Under the pieces are notes generated by a model, which was not told the origin of the DNA, made no database searches, and saw only the letters and a list, made by a program, of their open reading frames with translations. A DNA stretch of 64,000 bases from Clostridia bacterium (GTDB lineage: Bacteria; Bacillota; Clostridia; Oscillospirales; Acutalibacteraceae): positions 162,317-226,316 of the forward strand of contig JAGAKX010000011.1 of assembly GCA_017625435.1 (NCBI GenBank). Reading direction: 5' to 3'. The translations under genes and the position numbers were made by a program. Positions 36,481 through 45,188 of this stretch are shown here, piece after piece (position 1 is the first letter of the stretch; each line of letters opens with the position of its first letter).

Positions 36481-37230
36481 TTACTTCACCTCATCCTTAT
36501 ATTTATCTTTGTAAACACCGGGTACGAAATAAGGAATGGTGTTGCTTTCCATATAGTCAAGTGTCTGCAAGGGGGAAAGTCCCCAGTTTGTGGGACAGTT
36601 ACCGAGAAGCTCGATAAAGGTAAAGCCCTTGCCTGCCATCTGAATATCAAATGCCTTTCTTATTGCCTTCTTTGCGTCTCTGCAGCCCTTGGGGGTATTA
36701 AGTGCGTAGCGTGCAACAAAAGCAGGTGCTTCAAGTGTGGAAATGAGCTCACACATCTTCATAGGATAACCCGTTGTCTCGGGGTCTCTGCCGTATCTTG
36801 TGGTTGTAGTCTTCTGACCGATAAGGGTGGTGGGAGCCATCTGACCGCCCGTCATACCGTAGGTCTGGTTGTTGAAGAAGATAACCGTGAAGTTTTCACC
36901 TCTGTTGGCAGCACCCATAATCTCGGCAAGACCGATAGCGGCAAGGTCGCCATCGCCCTGATAAGCGAATACAAGTCTTTCGGGATTTGAACGCTTGAAG
37001 CCCGTTGCAACTGCAGGTGCTCTGCCGTGTGCCGCACCGAGCACGTCGCCCTGCCAGTAAGCAAGGTTAAGTGTGGAGCATCCGACGGGAACGATGTGAA
37101 CGCAGTTATCAACCTGGCCCATTTCGCCTATAACCTCTGCAATAAGCTTTGTTGCAAGAGAGTGCATACAGCCGGGACAGAAGCCGCTGGGAGTTTTCTT
37201 TAATGATTCGGGTCTTTTGTATTCAGCCAT
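36481..37230 (-). CDS. korB: 2-oxoacid:ferredoxin oxidoreductase, beta (thiamine diphosphate) subunit
   Basis: 249 residues. The TPP- and cluster-binding beta subunit. FCPGCMHSLATKLIAE near 18 carries cluster cysteines. HGRAPAVATGFKRSNPERLV leads into the TPP motif GDGDLAAIGLAEIMGAANRG, closing with FFNNQTYGMTGGQMAPTT near 127. These motifs fit the 2-oxoglutarate/2-ketoisovalerate group. Its ATG overlaps the korA stop by one base and has GGAGGTG upstream. Acts in the cytoplasm in reversible oxidative decarboxylation with ferredoxin. Confidence 0.94.
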   Translation of the reverse strand: MAEYKRPESLKKTPSGFCPGCMHSLATKLIAEVIGEMGQVDNCVHIVPVGCSTLNLAYWQGDVLGAAHGRAPAVATGFKRSNPERLVFAYQGDGDLAAIGLAEIMGAANRGENFTVIFFNNQTYGMTGGQMAPTTLIGQKTTTTRYGRDPETTGYPMKMCELISTLEAPAFVARYALNTPKGCRDAKKAIRKAFDIQMAGKGFTFIELLGNCPTNWGLSPLQTLDYMESNTIPYFVPGVYKDKYKDEVK

Positions 37231-38303
37231 TATTTTGCACCTCCGTCAAGAATTTTTCTGACAGCGGTATAAACACCGTCATCATCAAAGAGAAGTCCGC
37301 CGGAACGGCAGTATTCGTATATGGGAGCACGGTCCTTTACTTCAAGAGCAATGTCGTCGTGCATCTGAGCGGGAATTGCAAGCTCTACGTCAATAAAGCC
37401 CTTTACCTGATCGTAGTTAAGCTTATTGAAGCTTTCCTTGGGGAAGGGATAAAGAGTAATGGGTCTTATCATACCAACCTTGTAGCCCTCCTCGCGGAGT
37501 CTGAGGATTGCTTCCTTGGAAACACGTGCGGAGATACCGTAAGCTACGATAATATACTCTGCATCCTCAACCATAAATTCTTCGACCTTAACGTCATTCT
37601 GTGCCCAGCGTTCAATCATCTTCTTCTGAGATGTATTTTTGAGCTCAAGAATTGCTTCGGGGAAGTAGGGTGTAAGAAGACGGGCCTTTCTGTCGTCGCC
37701 CTCTTTTCTGTTAAGGTCCCAAGCCTTGGTGCCCTGTCTGTCGGCTTCCTTCATTTCAGGGAACTCAACAAGCTCCATAATTGCACCGAGACAGCCGTCC
37801 ATAAGAATCATAACGGGATTACGGTCTCTTTCAGCATAGTCCCATGCGTTGTATGTAAGGTCAACTGCTTCCTGCAGGGTTGCGGGAGCAAAAACCATAG
37901 CTCTGAAGCCGCCGTGGCCGAGAGCCTTTGTTGCCTGAAGATAGTCCTGCTGTGCGGGCTGAATTGAACCCAGACCGGGACCGCCTCGGCTGATGTTTAC
38001 GATAACTGCGGGGATACCCGTGCCTGCAAGATAAGAGATACCCTCTGCCTTAAGGCTGATACCGGGGCCTGAGGAGCTTGTCATTGAACGGCAGCCTGAT
38101 GCTGCTGCACCGTAAACCATATTTACGGAAGCAACCTCGCTTTCACCCTGCACGAAAACACCGCCCACTTCGGGAAGTCTCCATGAAAGGTACTCGGGAA
38201 TTTCATTCTGGGGGGTAATGGGGTAGCCTGCGAAGAAACGGCAGCCTGCTCTTACGGCAGCCTCTGCAATAGCCTCGCAGCCCTTCATAAGAACTTTAGC
38301 CAT
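37230..38303 (-). CDS. korA: 2-oxoacid:ferredoxin oxidoreductase, alpha subunit
   Basis: 357 residues. Alpha (pyrimidine and transketolase-like) subunit. AIAEAAVRAGCRFFAGYPIT then PQNEIPEYLSWRLP at the N-terminus; GESEVASVNMVYGAAASGCR and MTSSSGPGISLKAEGISYLAG near 53-90 match the family. The C-terminal domain begins near 230 (VEEFMVEDAEYIIVAYGISA) and includes IRPITLYPFP. ATG 38303 has AGGAGG upstream. It overlaps the ferredoxin-like gene by 8 bases. Confidence 0.95.
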   Translation of the reverse strand: MAKVLMKGCEAIAEAAVRAGCRFFAGYPITPQNEIPEYLSWRLPEVGGVFVQGESEVASVNMVYGAAASGCRSMTSSSGPGISLKAEGISYLAGTGIPAVIVNISRGGPGLGSIQPAQQDYLQATKALGHGGFRAMVFAPATLQEAVDLTYNAWDYAERDRNPVMILMDGCLGAIMELVEFPEMKEADRQGTKAWDLNRKEGDDRKARLLTPYFPEAILELKNTSQKKMIERWAQNDVKVEEFMVEDAEYIIVAYGISARVSKEAILRLREEGYKVGMIRPITLYPFPKESFNKLNYDQVKGFIDVELAIPAQMHDDIALEVKDRAPIYEYCRSGGLLFDDDGVYTAVRKILDGGAK

Positions 38304-38511
38304 TGTTCGTTTCCTCCTTTGTTATTTCAATTGCACCCTCGGGACAGATTGTAGCGCACATAGCACAGGCTATGCAGGAAGCTTCATCTGTGATGTGAGG
38401 GAAGAAATGACCGTGGTTATTGCGTTCTGTTCCCATTTCAAGAATTTTCTTGGGACAGAACTTGATGCAATAAGAACAACCCTTGCACAAGGAAGTGTTG
38501 ATATTAAGCAT
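38296..38511 (-). CDS. korD: 2-oxoacid:ferredoxin oxidoreductase, delta (2[4Fe-4S] ferredoxin) subunit
   Basis: 71 residues with two ferredoxin cluster motifs, CKGCSYCIKFCPKK near 10 and CIACAMCATICPEG near 46, both of the C-x2-C-x2-C-x3-C-P type. It passes electrons from the TPP subunit to ferredoxin. The ATG at 38511 has GGAGGAGCG upstream and is preferred to the longer frame that reaches 38562. First gene of korDABC, with a promoter about 60 bp upstream. Confidence 0.93.
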   Translation of the reverse strand: MLNINTSLCKGCSYCIKFCPKKILEMGTERNNHGHFFPHITDEASCIACAMCATICPEGAIEITKEETNNG

Positions 38512-38572
38512 AATTTCGCTCCTCCGATAATTATTCCTACGGTATTTATTAATATATAACAATACAAAATAT

Positions 38573-38601
38573 ATAATAACACCCGTATAAATCTATTTCA
38601 A
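38573..38601 (-). promoter_or_regulatory. Promoter of kor operon
   Basis: On the minus strand TTGAAA (38601-38596), 17 bases, TATTAT (38578-38573), divergent from dinB. Confidence 0.72.
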
Positions 38602-38707
38602 GACAAAATTGTTAAAAAATTTTTAATACATCTGTCAAATTTTGTATATTTGTTTTATATCATACAATTCCTGCAAAAAATGTCGGAAACAGCAGAAATA
38701 AATTTTC

Positions 38708-38736
38708 TTGTAAGCGCACTTATTTTATGGTAAAAT
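38708..38736 (+). promoter_or_regulatory. Promoter of dinB
   Basis: TTGTAA at 38708-38713, a 17-bp spacer, and TAAAAT at 38731-38736. Transcription would begin near 38743, almost at the first ATG of the gene. Confidence 0.65.
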
Positions 38737-38743
38737 CACATTG

Positions 38744-39967
38744 ATGAAGGGAGGGGTACCTACGGACAGAATAATTTTTCACTGTGACTGTAATTCGTTT
38801 TTCGCATCCTGCGAGGAGCTTCTGGACCCTACCCTTAAAGAGGTTCCTATGGCGGTAACGGGGGACCCAGAAAGCCGTCACGGAATAATTCTTGCAAAAA
38901 ATCAGAGGGCTAAGGCTTACGGAATAAATACGGCTGAGCCTATAGTATATGCTCTTCGTAAGTGTCCGAAATTGGTTTGTGTCCGCTCGCATCACGGTTT
39001 TTATGAAGAAATCTGCGAAAAAATCAATAAAATATATGTTCAGTATACGGATCTTGTTGAAAAGGCAAGTATAGATGAATCTTACCTTGATGTAACAAAT
39101 ACAATTCACCTTTTCGGCGGTGACGCAAAAGTTCTTGCGGACAGCATAAGAGAGCGTATAAAAGAAGAAATCGGTATCACAATTTCCGTAGGGGTCAGCT
39201 TTTGTAAGACTATTGCAAAATTCGGAAGTGACTATAAAAAGCCCGATGCCACAACGGTGATAACACGGGAAAATATGAAGGATATTTTCCATACTGCGGA
39301 TATCTCGGAGCTTTTCCTTGCAGGCAAGAAAACCACGGAAAAGCTTCGCACCTTAGGTATTTATACAATAGGCGACCTTGCCTGCTTCGATAAAATCAAG
39401 CTTTGCGGTATTCTCGGAAAACAGGGGCTTTCTTTGTGGGATAATGCCAACGGAAACGATAATTCTCCCGTGGCCTCCTTTTACGACAAGCAGGAGGTTA
39501 AATCAATCGGAAATGCAATGACCTTCCGACGGGACCTGACGGGCTATGACGAAATAAAATCGGGTATATCCTTTCTCTCGGATTCCGTTGCCTGCCGTCT
39601 TCGTAAGGACAATAAAAAATGCACCGTGGTGCAGGTTGCAATAAAGGACCCTGAATTCCGCACTATGCAAAGGCAGGTAACTCTCAAAAAGGCTACGGCT
39701 CTTCAAAGAGAAATTACGGACGTTGCAATGACGCTTATAAAGGGTAACTGGAGCCCCACTCAGCCGGTACGTCTTTTGTCAGTAACCGCTTCGGGACTCA
39801 CAAATGAGGATGAGGATTTTTCACAGATGAATTTTCTGGAAGCGGCTGAAAACAACAGCGAAAAGCAGGAAAAAATTGAAAACACCCTTGACGATATCAG
39901 AAAAAAATTCGGCTCGGGAGCCATAAAATTCGGATATTTCAAAAACGACGAAACAGGAATAAAGTGA
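38744..39967 (+). CDS. dinB: DNA polymerase IV (Y-family)
   Basis: About 400-407 residues. Error-prone translesion polymerase. DRIIFHCDCNSFFASCEELL holds the first catalytic Asp, KASIDESYLDVT near 107 the Asp-Glu pair, ISVGVSFCKTIAKFGSDYKK near 147 the YqjH/DinB loop, then the helix-hairpin-helix, and the little-finger domain from about 240. The start is unclear. Relatives begin MDRIIFH, but here the codon before DRI is ACG (38762), preceded at the right distance by GGGAGG (38749-38754). The annotated ATG 38744 has no ribosome site and would be on a nearly leaderless mRNA. No beta-clamp motif is obvious at the C-terminus. Confidence 0.9.
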   Translation: MKGGVPTDRIIFHCDCNSFFASCEELLDPTLKEVPMAVTGDPESRHGIILAKNQRAKAYGINTAEPIVYALRKCPKLVCVRSHHGFYEEICEKINKIYVQYTDLVEKASIDESYLDVTNTIHLFGGDAKVLADSIRERIKEEIGITISVGVSFCKTIAKFGSDYKKPDATTVITRENMKDIFHTADISELFLAGKKTTEKLRTLGIYTIGDLACFDKIKLCGILGKQGLSLWDNANGNDNSPVASFYDKQEVKSIGNAMTFRRDLTGYDEIKSGISFLSDSVACRLRKDNKKCTVVQVAIKDPEFRTMQRQVTLKKATALQREITDVAMTLIKGNWSPTQPVRLLSVTASGLTNEDEDFSQMNFLEAAENNSEKQEKIENTLDDIRKKFGSGAIKFGYFKNDETGIK

Positions 39968-40000
39968 GAGGTCGGAGACAAGGGGCTTATACAACAAAAA

Positions 40001-40046
40001 AACAGGCAAAAAACTGCTTTTTACGGTAGTTTTTTGCCTGTTCGTT
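40001..40046. terminator. Bidirectional terminator after dinB
   Basis: A 17-bp stem, AACAGGCAAAAAACTGC with GTAGTTTTTTGCCTGTT (one G-U pair), between the convergent dinB and membrane-protein genes. Confidence 0.9.
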
Positions 40047-40628
40047 TTAAATTTGTGAATTTATAACGTGAAGATCCTTTTCGATTTGCTTTTTTCTTTT
40101 GCCGGATAATTTGATATTTTCCGGTAAATCAACACGAAGCAATATTTTTGAGCGCTTCAAATATGTAACCTGCAGATATTCGAAATCCTTTTTAAGGAAG
40201 ACAAGATTAAGAAATCGTCTGAAGGACATTACAGATCTAAGCTTATTCTTTTTACCGATGTCGTTAATTATTTTTATCCTATAATTCCTTACATGCATTT
40301 CCTTTGGATAGAAAAGACGTGCATAGCTATGTCCCTGCGGATCCCCGACAAATGAAAATTCATCGGTAAATTTATCTATTTTTACCATTTCAGTTACATA
40401 ATCTTCTTTCTTCTTATCTATCAATGCCTGAATTGCCACTCTGTAGTGAAGAAACAAAGCAATGACAAAATATCCCGAAACAATCGAAATAGATACTGAT
40501 AAAGCAAATTCAACAATGGTGAACATTATCGCACATACTATCATAATAAGTGTGTCCAAAATTATCTGTATCAAAACTTCTTGAATATATGGATCAGTTC
40601 TGAAGCTGACTGTTTTTTTCTTTATCAT
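40047..40628 (-). CDS. Unknown two-helix membrane protein
   Basis: 193 residues. Two adjacent hydrophobic helices near 25-65 (IILDTLIMIVCAIMFTIVEF and VSISIVSGYFVIALFLHYRV), then a basic cytoplasmic or extracellular domain of about 125 residues with RLFYPKEMHVRNYRIKIIND and LRSVMSFRRFLNLVFLKKDF. I do not recognise the family. It is the last of three minus-strand genes (41972 to 40047) encoding membrane proteins that share a similar plan: N-terminal helices and a soluble tail. Confidence 0.65.
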   Translation of the reverse strand: MIKKKTVSFRTDPYIQEVLIQIILDTLIMIVCAIMFTIVEFALSVSISIVSGYFVIALFLHYRVAIQALIDKKKEDYVTEMVKIDKFTDEFSFVGDPQGHSYARLFYPKEMHVRNYRIKIINDIGKKNKLRSVMSFRRFLNLVFLKKDFEYLQVTYLKRSKILLRVDLPENIKLSGKRKKQIEKDLHVINSQI

Positions 40629-40672
40629 TACGGAAAAACTCTCCTGATTGGTTATAGTATAAGCTATTATTC

Positions 40673-41308
40673 TTACCCGTCAGTCATAAGTCCTATATCT
40701 GAATCAATGCCGTCTCCGAATTGGTTTTCGGTATTAAAGATAACTGAGCGGGGAAATTCGGGTATGTCGTTTATTTTTAATTCTGAGCGGAGCCATTCGT
40801 CAACTTTTTTCTTCTTAGGAAAAATTATTATCCCTTTCTTATGAAAATGCTCAAGAGTTGATAAGGTGTTATCGCCTTTATAATCGTCATTTGAAAAAGG
40901 GCGGGTACCAAAGAGATAATACGCTTTCGTTTCTGATGCACCTTTGCCGTAATAAAACGTAATGGATATGTGCGAAATATGAAGCGGGTCAAATAAATTC
41001 AGCTTCAGTTCTTTTTTTAACGGGGTTGTGTTGGATATGGAGTGCTCTCCGACGTGATACTGCATTTCGTCAATTGTTCTGTGTGTGTAGAAGTATACCG
41101 TCAAAGCAATGACAAATAAAAACCACCCGGAGGCAATCACCCAATGAATGACATTATCAGGATACCTGAATACTGATATCCACAAAAATAATGAAAGCAA
41201 CAATAACATCGGGAAGCCAAAGAAAGGTACTATATATTTTCTGCTGTCGCGGGCATTTTTTGGTAAAACGAAATTGTCAATTTCATTTTTCTTGTTTTTC
41301 TTTTTCAT
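40673..41308 (-). CDS. Unknown two-helix membrane protein
   Basis: 211 residues. A Lys-rich start is followed by two membrane helices near 28-70 (PMLLLLSLFLWISVFRYP and VIASGWFLFVIALTVYFYTH). A soluble domain from about 75 contains ITFYYGKGASETKAYYLFGT and FHKKGIIIFPKKKKVDEWLR. No known family is recognised. AAAGGAGAGG lies seven bases before ATG 41308. It is 44 bp upstream of the next gene and 31 bp after the previous stop, so an operon is likely. Confidence 0.68.
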   Translation of the reverse strand: MKKKNKKNEIDNFVLPKNARDSRKYIVPFFGFPMLLLLSLFLWISVFRYPDNVIHWVIASGWFLFVIALTVYFYTHRTIDEMQYHVGEHSISNTTPLKKELKLNLFDPLHISHISITFYYGKGASETKAYYLFGTRPFSNDDYKGDNTLSTLEHFHKKGIIIFPKKKKVDEWLRSELKINDIPEFPRSVIFNTENQFGDGIDSDIGLMTDG

Positions 41309-41339
41309 TCGTACCTCTCCTTTCGCTAAATGTAGTTTT

Positions 41340-41972
41340 TTAATCCTGACGCTTTGATAAGTTTTTCAGAAAGTACAATTTTATAAAGCTCATATAGCAG
41401 ATGCTCAGAATACAGGACATAAACAGAAGACAGGCACCAATAATATAAAAGTTGACCTGATTTGAATTGCCTGAAAAAAATATTCTGCCGAGAGATATTC
41501 CGAGAAGTCCTCCTGACGCCGGAGCTATGAAAATGTTTCCGCCTCCTCCGAGGTTTTTCTCGTTATAAATGTCTTTTTTTATATTCTTGTATATCAGAAG
41601 AAGGAACAATGCCGCAGATAAAAGATATATAAGAATCAGCGCAAAAAGCAAAAGAAAATTATATCCGTTGGGTATACTCATTGCAATGAAGCCTGCAATA
41701 AGGCAAACAACTGAATAATATGTGTATGCTATTCCCTCGCTTAAAAACTTAGCTTCTTTTGTTTCTGCTTTGGTTATTGCTAACTTAATAAAAAGCACGG
41801 AACTGAATATGTTTATAACAGAAAGAATAACTCCCGTTATAAATGCGAATCTGTCAAAAAAATAAAACGGAATATTAAAAATCCAGAATAACAGTATTCT
41901 TGTTATATGTGTACGCTTTTTAGAAGGCACGAATCTGAAATTAACAAAATTTTCAATTTTTTCTTTAGTCAT
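41340..41972 (-). CDS. Unknown polytopic membrane protein
   Basis: 210 residues with six or so hydrophobic helices (ITRILLFWIFNIPFYFFDRF, FITGVILSVINIFSSVLFIK, YYSVVCLIAGFIAMSIP, FLLLFALILIYLLSAALFLL, a Gly-rich loop NLGGGGNIFIAPASGG, and a C-terminal helix IIGACLLFMSCILSICYMSF). The family is not recognised. AGGAGG precedes ATG 41972; the longer frame starting at 41990 runs over the ribosome site. First of the three-gene membrane cluster. No promoter could be placed with confidence. Confidence 0.7.
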   Translation of the reverse strand: MTKEKIENFVNFRFVPSKKRTHITRILLFWIFNIPFYFFDRFAFITGVILSVINIFSSVLFIKLAITKAETKEAKFLSEGIAYTYYSVVCLIAGFIAMSIPNGYNFLLLFALILIYLLSAALFLLLIYKNIKKDIYNEKNLGGGGNIFIAPASGGLLGISLGRIFFSGNSNQVNFYIIGACLLFMSCILSICYMSFIKLYFLKNLSKRQD

Positions 41973-42043
41973 CAAAGCTCCTCCTTTCAAAAATAATTAT
42001 AACATCTGATGTAAGGTATGTCAAATTCTGCTGTATTCAGGAA

Positions 42044-42082
42044 CAAAAAAAGCCGTATGACTGAAAGCTCAGCCATACGGTT
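42044..42082 (-). terminator. Terminator after leuS
   Basis: Stem CCGTATG/CATACGG extended by CTGA/TCAG across a mismatch. On the minus strand it ends in GCTTTTTTTG right after the leuS stop. Confidence 0.85.
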
Positions 42083-42086
42083 TAAG

Positions 42087-44492
42087 TTATTTAACTACGA
42101 TGTTTACAAGTCTGCCCTTGACATAGAGCTCTTTTATAACAGCTTTGCCGTCAATTGCTGCCTTGACGTCTTCATTTTCCTTTGCCTTTGCTACAGCATC
42201 TTCCTGAGAAATCTCGGTAGCCACCATAATTCTTGCCTTGATTTTGCCGTTAACCTGAACAGCAATTTCAATTTCGTCATCAACGCACTTTGCTTCATCA
42301 AATGTGGGCCATTCGCCGTTTGCCAGCATTCCTCCGAAGCCCTGAGCCTCGTTGATTTCTTCTGTTACGTGAGGTGCAAAGGGATTAAGAAGAGTGATGA
42401 AGGTTTTAAGCTCAGCCTTTGTAACGGAGCCTGCATCATAAATCTCGTTGATAAGAGTCATAAGTGCGGCAATAGCCGTGTTGTACTTGAGATTTTCGAT
42501 ATCCTCGGATACCTTCTTGATTGTCTTATGGAAGGAGGTTTCAAGCTTCTTAGAATATCCGTCACCTTCTGTGACAATTTCCTGAAGATTCCATACACGG
42601 TCAATAAATCTCTTACAGCCCTTAAGTGAGTTCTGTGACCAGGGAGCAGCCTTTTCATAGTCACCCATAAAGAGAACATAGCTACGAAGAACGTCTGCAC
42701 CGTAAATATCAACTACGTCGTTGGGGTCAACAACATTGCCCTTTGACTTTGACATCTTGTCGCCGTCAGGTCCTAAGATAAGTCCCTGAGCGGTTCTCTT
42801 GGCATAAGGCTCGTCGAAGGGAACCTCACCGAGATCATATAAGAACTTGTGCCAGAAACGTGAGTAAATCATATGACGGGTAACGTGCTCCATACCGCCG
42901 TTGTACCAGTCAACCTGTCCCCAGTAAGCGAGCTTGTCTTTATCTGCAAAGCATTTGTCGTTTTTGGGGTCAATGTATCTTAAGAAATACCAGGAGGAGC
43001 CTGCCCACTGAGGCATTGTGTCGGTTTCTCTCTTTGCTTTGCCGCCGCACTTGGGGCAGGTGCAGTTTACGTATTCCTCAATTTTTGCAAGGGGGCTTTC
43101 GCCGTCTGTACCGGGCTCAAAGTTTTCAACTGTGGGAAGACGTAAGGGGAGCTCTTCATAAGGAACTGCCACCATACCGCATTTTTCACAGTGAACAATC
43201 GGAATGGGCTCACCCCAGTATCTCTGTCGGTTGAATGCCCAGTCCTTCATCTTGTACTGAACACCTGCTTCACCGATGCCCTTTGCTTCAAGCACCTCGA
43301 GCATCTTTGCGATGGAAGATTTCTTATCTGTAAAGCCGTTAAGGAAGTCGGAATTTACCATTTCACCGTCACCGGCATAGGCTTCCTTTGAAATATCTCC
43401 GCCCTTGATAACTTCAATTATATCAACACCGAACTTTGTTGCAAATTCGAAGTCTCTCTGGTCGTGTGCGGGAACAGCCATAATCGCACCCGTGCCGTAG
43501 CCCATCATAACGTAGTCTGAAATGAAAATCGGGATTTCCTTGCCGTTTACTGGATTGATTGCCGAGAAGCCTGAAAGCTTAACGCCTGTCTTTTCCTTTA
43601 CAAGCTGAGTTCTTTCAAACTCTGTCTTCTTTGCACACTCGGTTCTGTAGGCTTCAACCTCTGCGAAGTTTGCAATCTTTTCCTTGTACTTGTCAAGCAT
43701 AGGATGCTCGGGAGCCATTACCATAAAGGTAACACCGAAAAGTGTATCGGGACGTGTTGTGTAAATGCGAAGGGTTTCGTCCGTATCTTTTACGGAGAAA
43801 TTAACGAAAGCACCTGTTGATTTACCAATCCAGTTTTCCTGCTGAAGGCGTACATTAGGAAGGTAGTCAACAGTATCAAGACCTTCCAGAAGCTTGTCAG
43901 CATACTTTGTGATTCTTAAATACCATACGTCCTTTGATTTCTGAACGATATCGCTGTGGCAGATGTCGCACTTACCGCCCTGAGAGTCCTCATTTGAAAG
44001 AACAACCTTACAGGAGGGGCAGTAGTTAACAAGGGTCTTATCTCTGAAAGCAAGACCGTTTTCAAACATCTTAAGGAATATCCACTGAGTCCACTTGTAG
44101 TAGCCCTCTTCCGTCGTGTCAATAACTCTGTTCCAGTCGAAGGAGAAGCCGACTCTCTTTAACTGGCTTGAGAACTTTTCGATATTCATATCAGTAACTT
44201 TTCTGGGATGAATACCTGTCTTTATAGCATAGTTTTCCGTGGGAAGTCCGTAAGCATCAAAGCCTATGGGGAAAAGCACGTTATAGCCTTCCATTCTTCT
44301 CTTACGGGATACAACCTCAAGACCTGAATAAGCCTTGATGTGGCCGACGTGCATACCGGCACCACTTGGGTAGGGGAATTCTACAAGAGCGTAGAACTTC
44401 TTCTTTTCCGAGCCGTCAACTGCGTGGAAAACGCCTGCGTCTTCCCATTTCTGCTGCCATTTAAGCTCGGTATTCTTAAAATCGTAATTCAT
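42087..44492 (-). CDS. leuS: Leucyl-tRNA synthetase
   Basis: Charges tRNA-Leu. 801 residues. Class I motifs: FPYPSGAGMHVGHIKAYS (HIGH-type HVGH) near 43 and DGDKMSKSKGNVVDPND (KMSKS) near 590. A zinc-like module has CPSC and CDICH near 158-180. The editing domain contains TTRPDTLFGVTFMVMAPEHP near 250 and YGTGAIMAVPAHDQRDFEFA near 335. ATG 44492 has GGAGGT seven bases upstream; the frame open to 44597 lacks a start signal. A T-box leader upstream indicates control by uncharged tRNA-Leu. Confidence 0.97.
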   Translation of the reverse strand: MNYDFKNTELKWQQKWEDAGVFHAVDGSEKKKFYALVEFPYPSGAGMHVGHIKAYSGLEVVSRKRRMEGYNVLFPIGFDAYGLPTENYAIKTGIHPRKVTDMNIEKFSSQLKRVGFSFDWNRVIDTTEEGYYKWTQWIFLKMFENGLAFRDKTLVNYCPSCKVVLSNEDSQGGKCDICHSDIVQKSKDVWYLRITKYADKLLEGLDTVDYLPNVRLQQENWIGKSTGAFVNFSVKDTDETLRIYTTRPDTLFGVTFMVMAPEHPMLDKYKEKIANFAEVEAYRTECAKKTEFERTQLVKEKTGVKLSGFSAINPVNGKEIPIFISDYVMMGYGTGAIMAVPAHDQRDFEFATKFGVDIIEVIKGGDISKEAYAGDGEMVNSDFLNGFTDKKSSIAKMLEVLEAKGIGEAGVQYKMKDWAFNRQRYWGEPIPIVHCEKCGMVAVPYEELPLRLPTVENFEPGTDGESPLAKIEEYVNCTCPKCGGKAKRETDTMPQWAGSSWYFLRYIDPKNDKCFADKDKLAYWGQVDWYNGGMEHVTRHMIYSRFWHKFLYDLGEVPFDEPYAKRTAQGLILGPDGDKMSKSKGNVVDPNDVVDIYGADVLRSYVLFMGDYEKAAPWSQNSLKGCKRFIDRVWNLQEIVTEGDGYSKKLETSFHKTIKKVSEDIENLKYNTAIAALMTLINEIYDAGSVTKAELKTFITLLNPFAPHVTEEINEAQGFGGMLANGEWPTFDEAKCVDDEIEIAVQVNGKIKARIMVATEISQEDAVAKAKENEDVKAAIDGKAVIKELYVKGRLVNIVVK

Positions 44493-44525
44493 TGGGATAA
44501 CCTCCAAAAATAGTACAATCTGTGT

Positions 44526-44552
44526 GTAGGGGACGGCGTCCTCGACGTCCCG
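44526..44552. repeat. GTAGGGG-type palindromic repeat in leuS leader
   Basis: GTAGGGGACGGCGTCCTC then GACGTCCCG; self-complementary (GGGACG/CGTCCC). It shares the GTAGGGG head and hairpin plan with the copies at 48834 and 48908, and lies between the T-box terminator and the leuS ribosome site. Confidence 0.55.
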
Positions 44553-44603
44553 CAAAAAAGTTTGCAGATAATAAGAAAAAATCTTGCGATTTATCAACCC
44601 CCT

Positions 44604-44621
44604 GCCCCCAATCTTGGGGGC
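44604..44621. repeat. GC-rich palindrome in leuS leader
   Basis: GCCCCCAA tc TTGGGGGC, an eight-bp inverted repeat in otherwise AT-rich leader sequence downstream of the T-box terminator. Function unknown. Confidence 0.5.
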
Positions 44622-44679
44622 TTTAGGTGTTTCTTGATATATGCAAATTACTCACATCGCGAGCAATTTCCTATATATT

Positions 44680-44963
44680 AAAAAACGCCCTTGAGGAATT
44701 TGCCTTCCTCAGGGACGATAAAATTACCGCGGTACCACCCTGTTTGTCAGATTTTCTGACCACTCTTGCTCTATAACGGTGAGAACCGTATTCTCCTATT
44801 TTCGTCTGCAAAAGGGAACACGATTTCCAATCGTGCACCGCAGCCGCCGTTCAGAAAATAAACTCGGGAGTGAGACCGATTATTGCCGTACTGACAGCTT
44901 CCACCAACCGCCGCCTCTCTGAAAGTCCGTATCAATAACCGTAATTCCGTCACAGTTTTTAAC
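44680..44963 (-). ncRNA. T-box leader (riboswitch) of leuS
   Basis: On the minus strand the T-box consensus AGGGTGGTACCGCGG occurs at 44741-44727, where it can pair with the tRNA acceptor end. It is followed by a terminator (CCCTGAGGAA/TTCCTCAAGGG, then TTTTTTAATAT, ending near 44680). Upstream is a Stem I region with AGAGAG (near 44921) and a candidate specifier CTC at 44874-44872 in GGTCTCACTCCCGAG. CTC is a Leu codon, consistent with leuS downstream. Uncharged tRNA-Leu would stabilise the antiterminator and raise leuS expression. Confidence 0.9.
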
Positions 44964-44969
44964 TCAGTT

Positions 44970-44998
44970 ATTATATCATTATAAAAAATATATGTCAA
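44970..44998 (-). promoter_or_regulatory. Promoter of leuS T-box transcript
   Basis: Consensus TTGACA (44998-44993), a 17-bp spacer, and TATAAT (44975-44970) on the minus strand. Transcription should start near 44963. Confidence 0.85.
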
Positions 44999-45188
44999 TA
45001 CACAAATATTTGATTATCGGTATTCAAAGTGAGAATTAACATCAGGGTAGAAAAACTATCAAGTTTGTTAGTTGTAATGTTACTTTTCAATTGTTAAAAT
45101 TATAGTATAAGAGCTACTGTTGAAATTATTTATGGTAAAAAAAGCTTATAATAATGTTACGTTACGGTAAACAAAAGGAGGAAAAAAT

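Noticed and set aside
44771..44998. 75-residue minus-strand frame in the leuS upstream region
   Set aside because: It lies inside the T-box leader RNA and over its promoter; the RNA structure explains the sequence.
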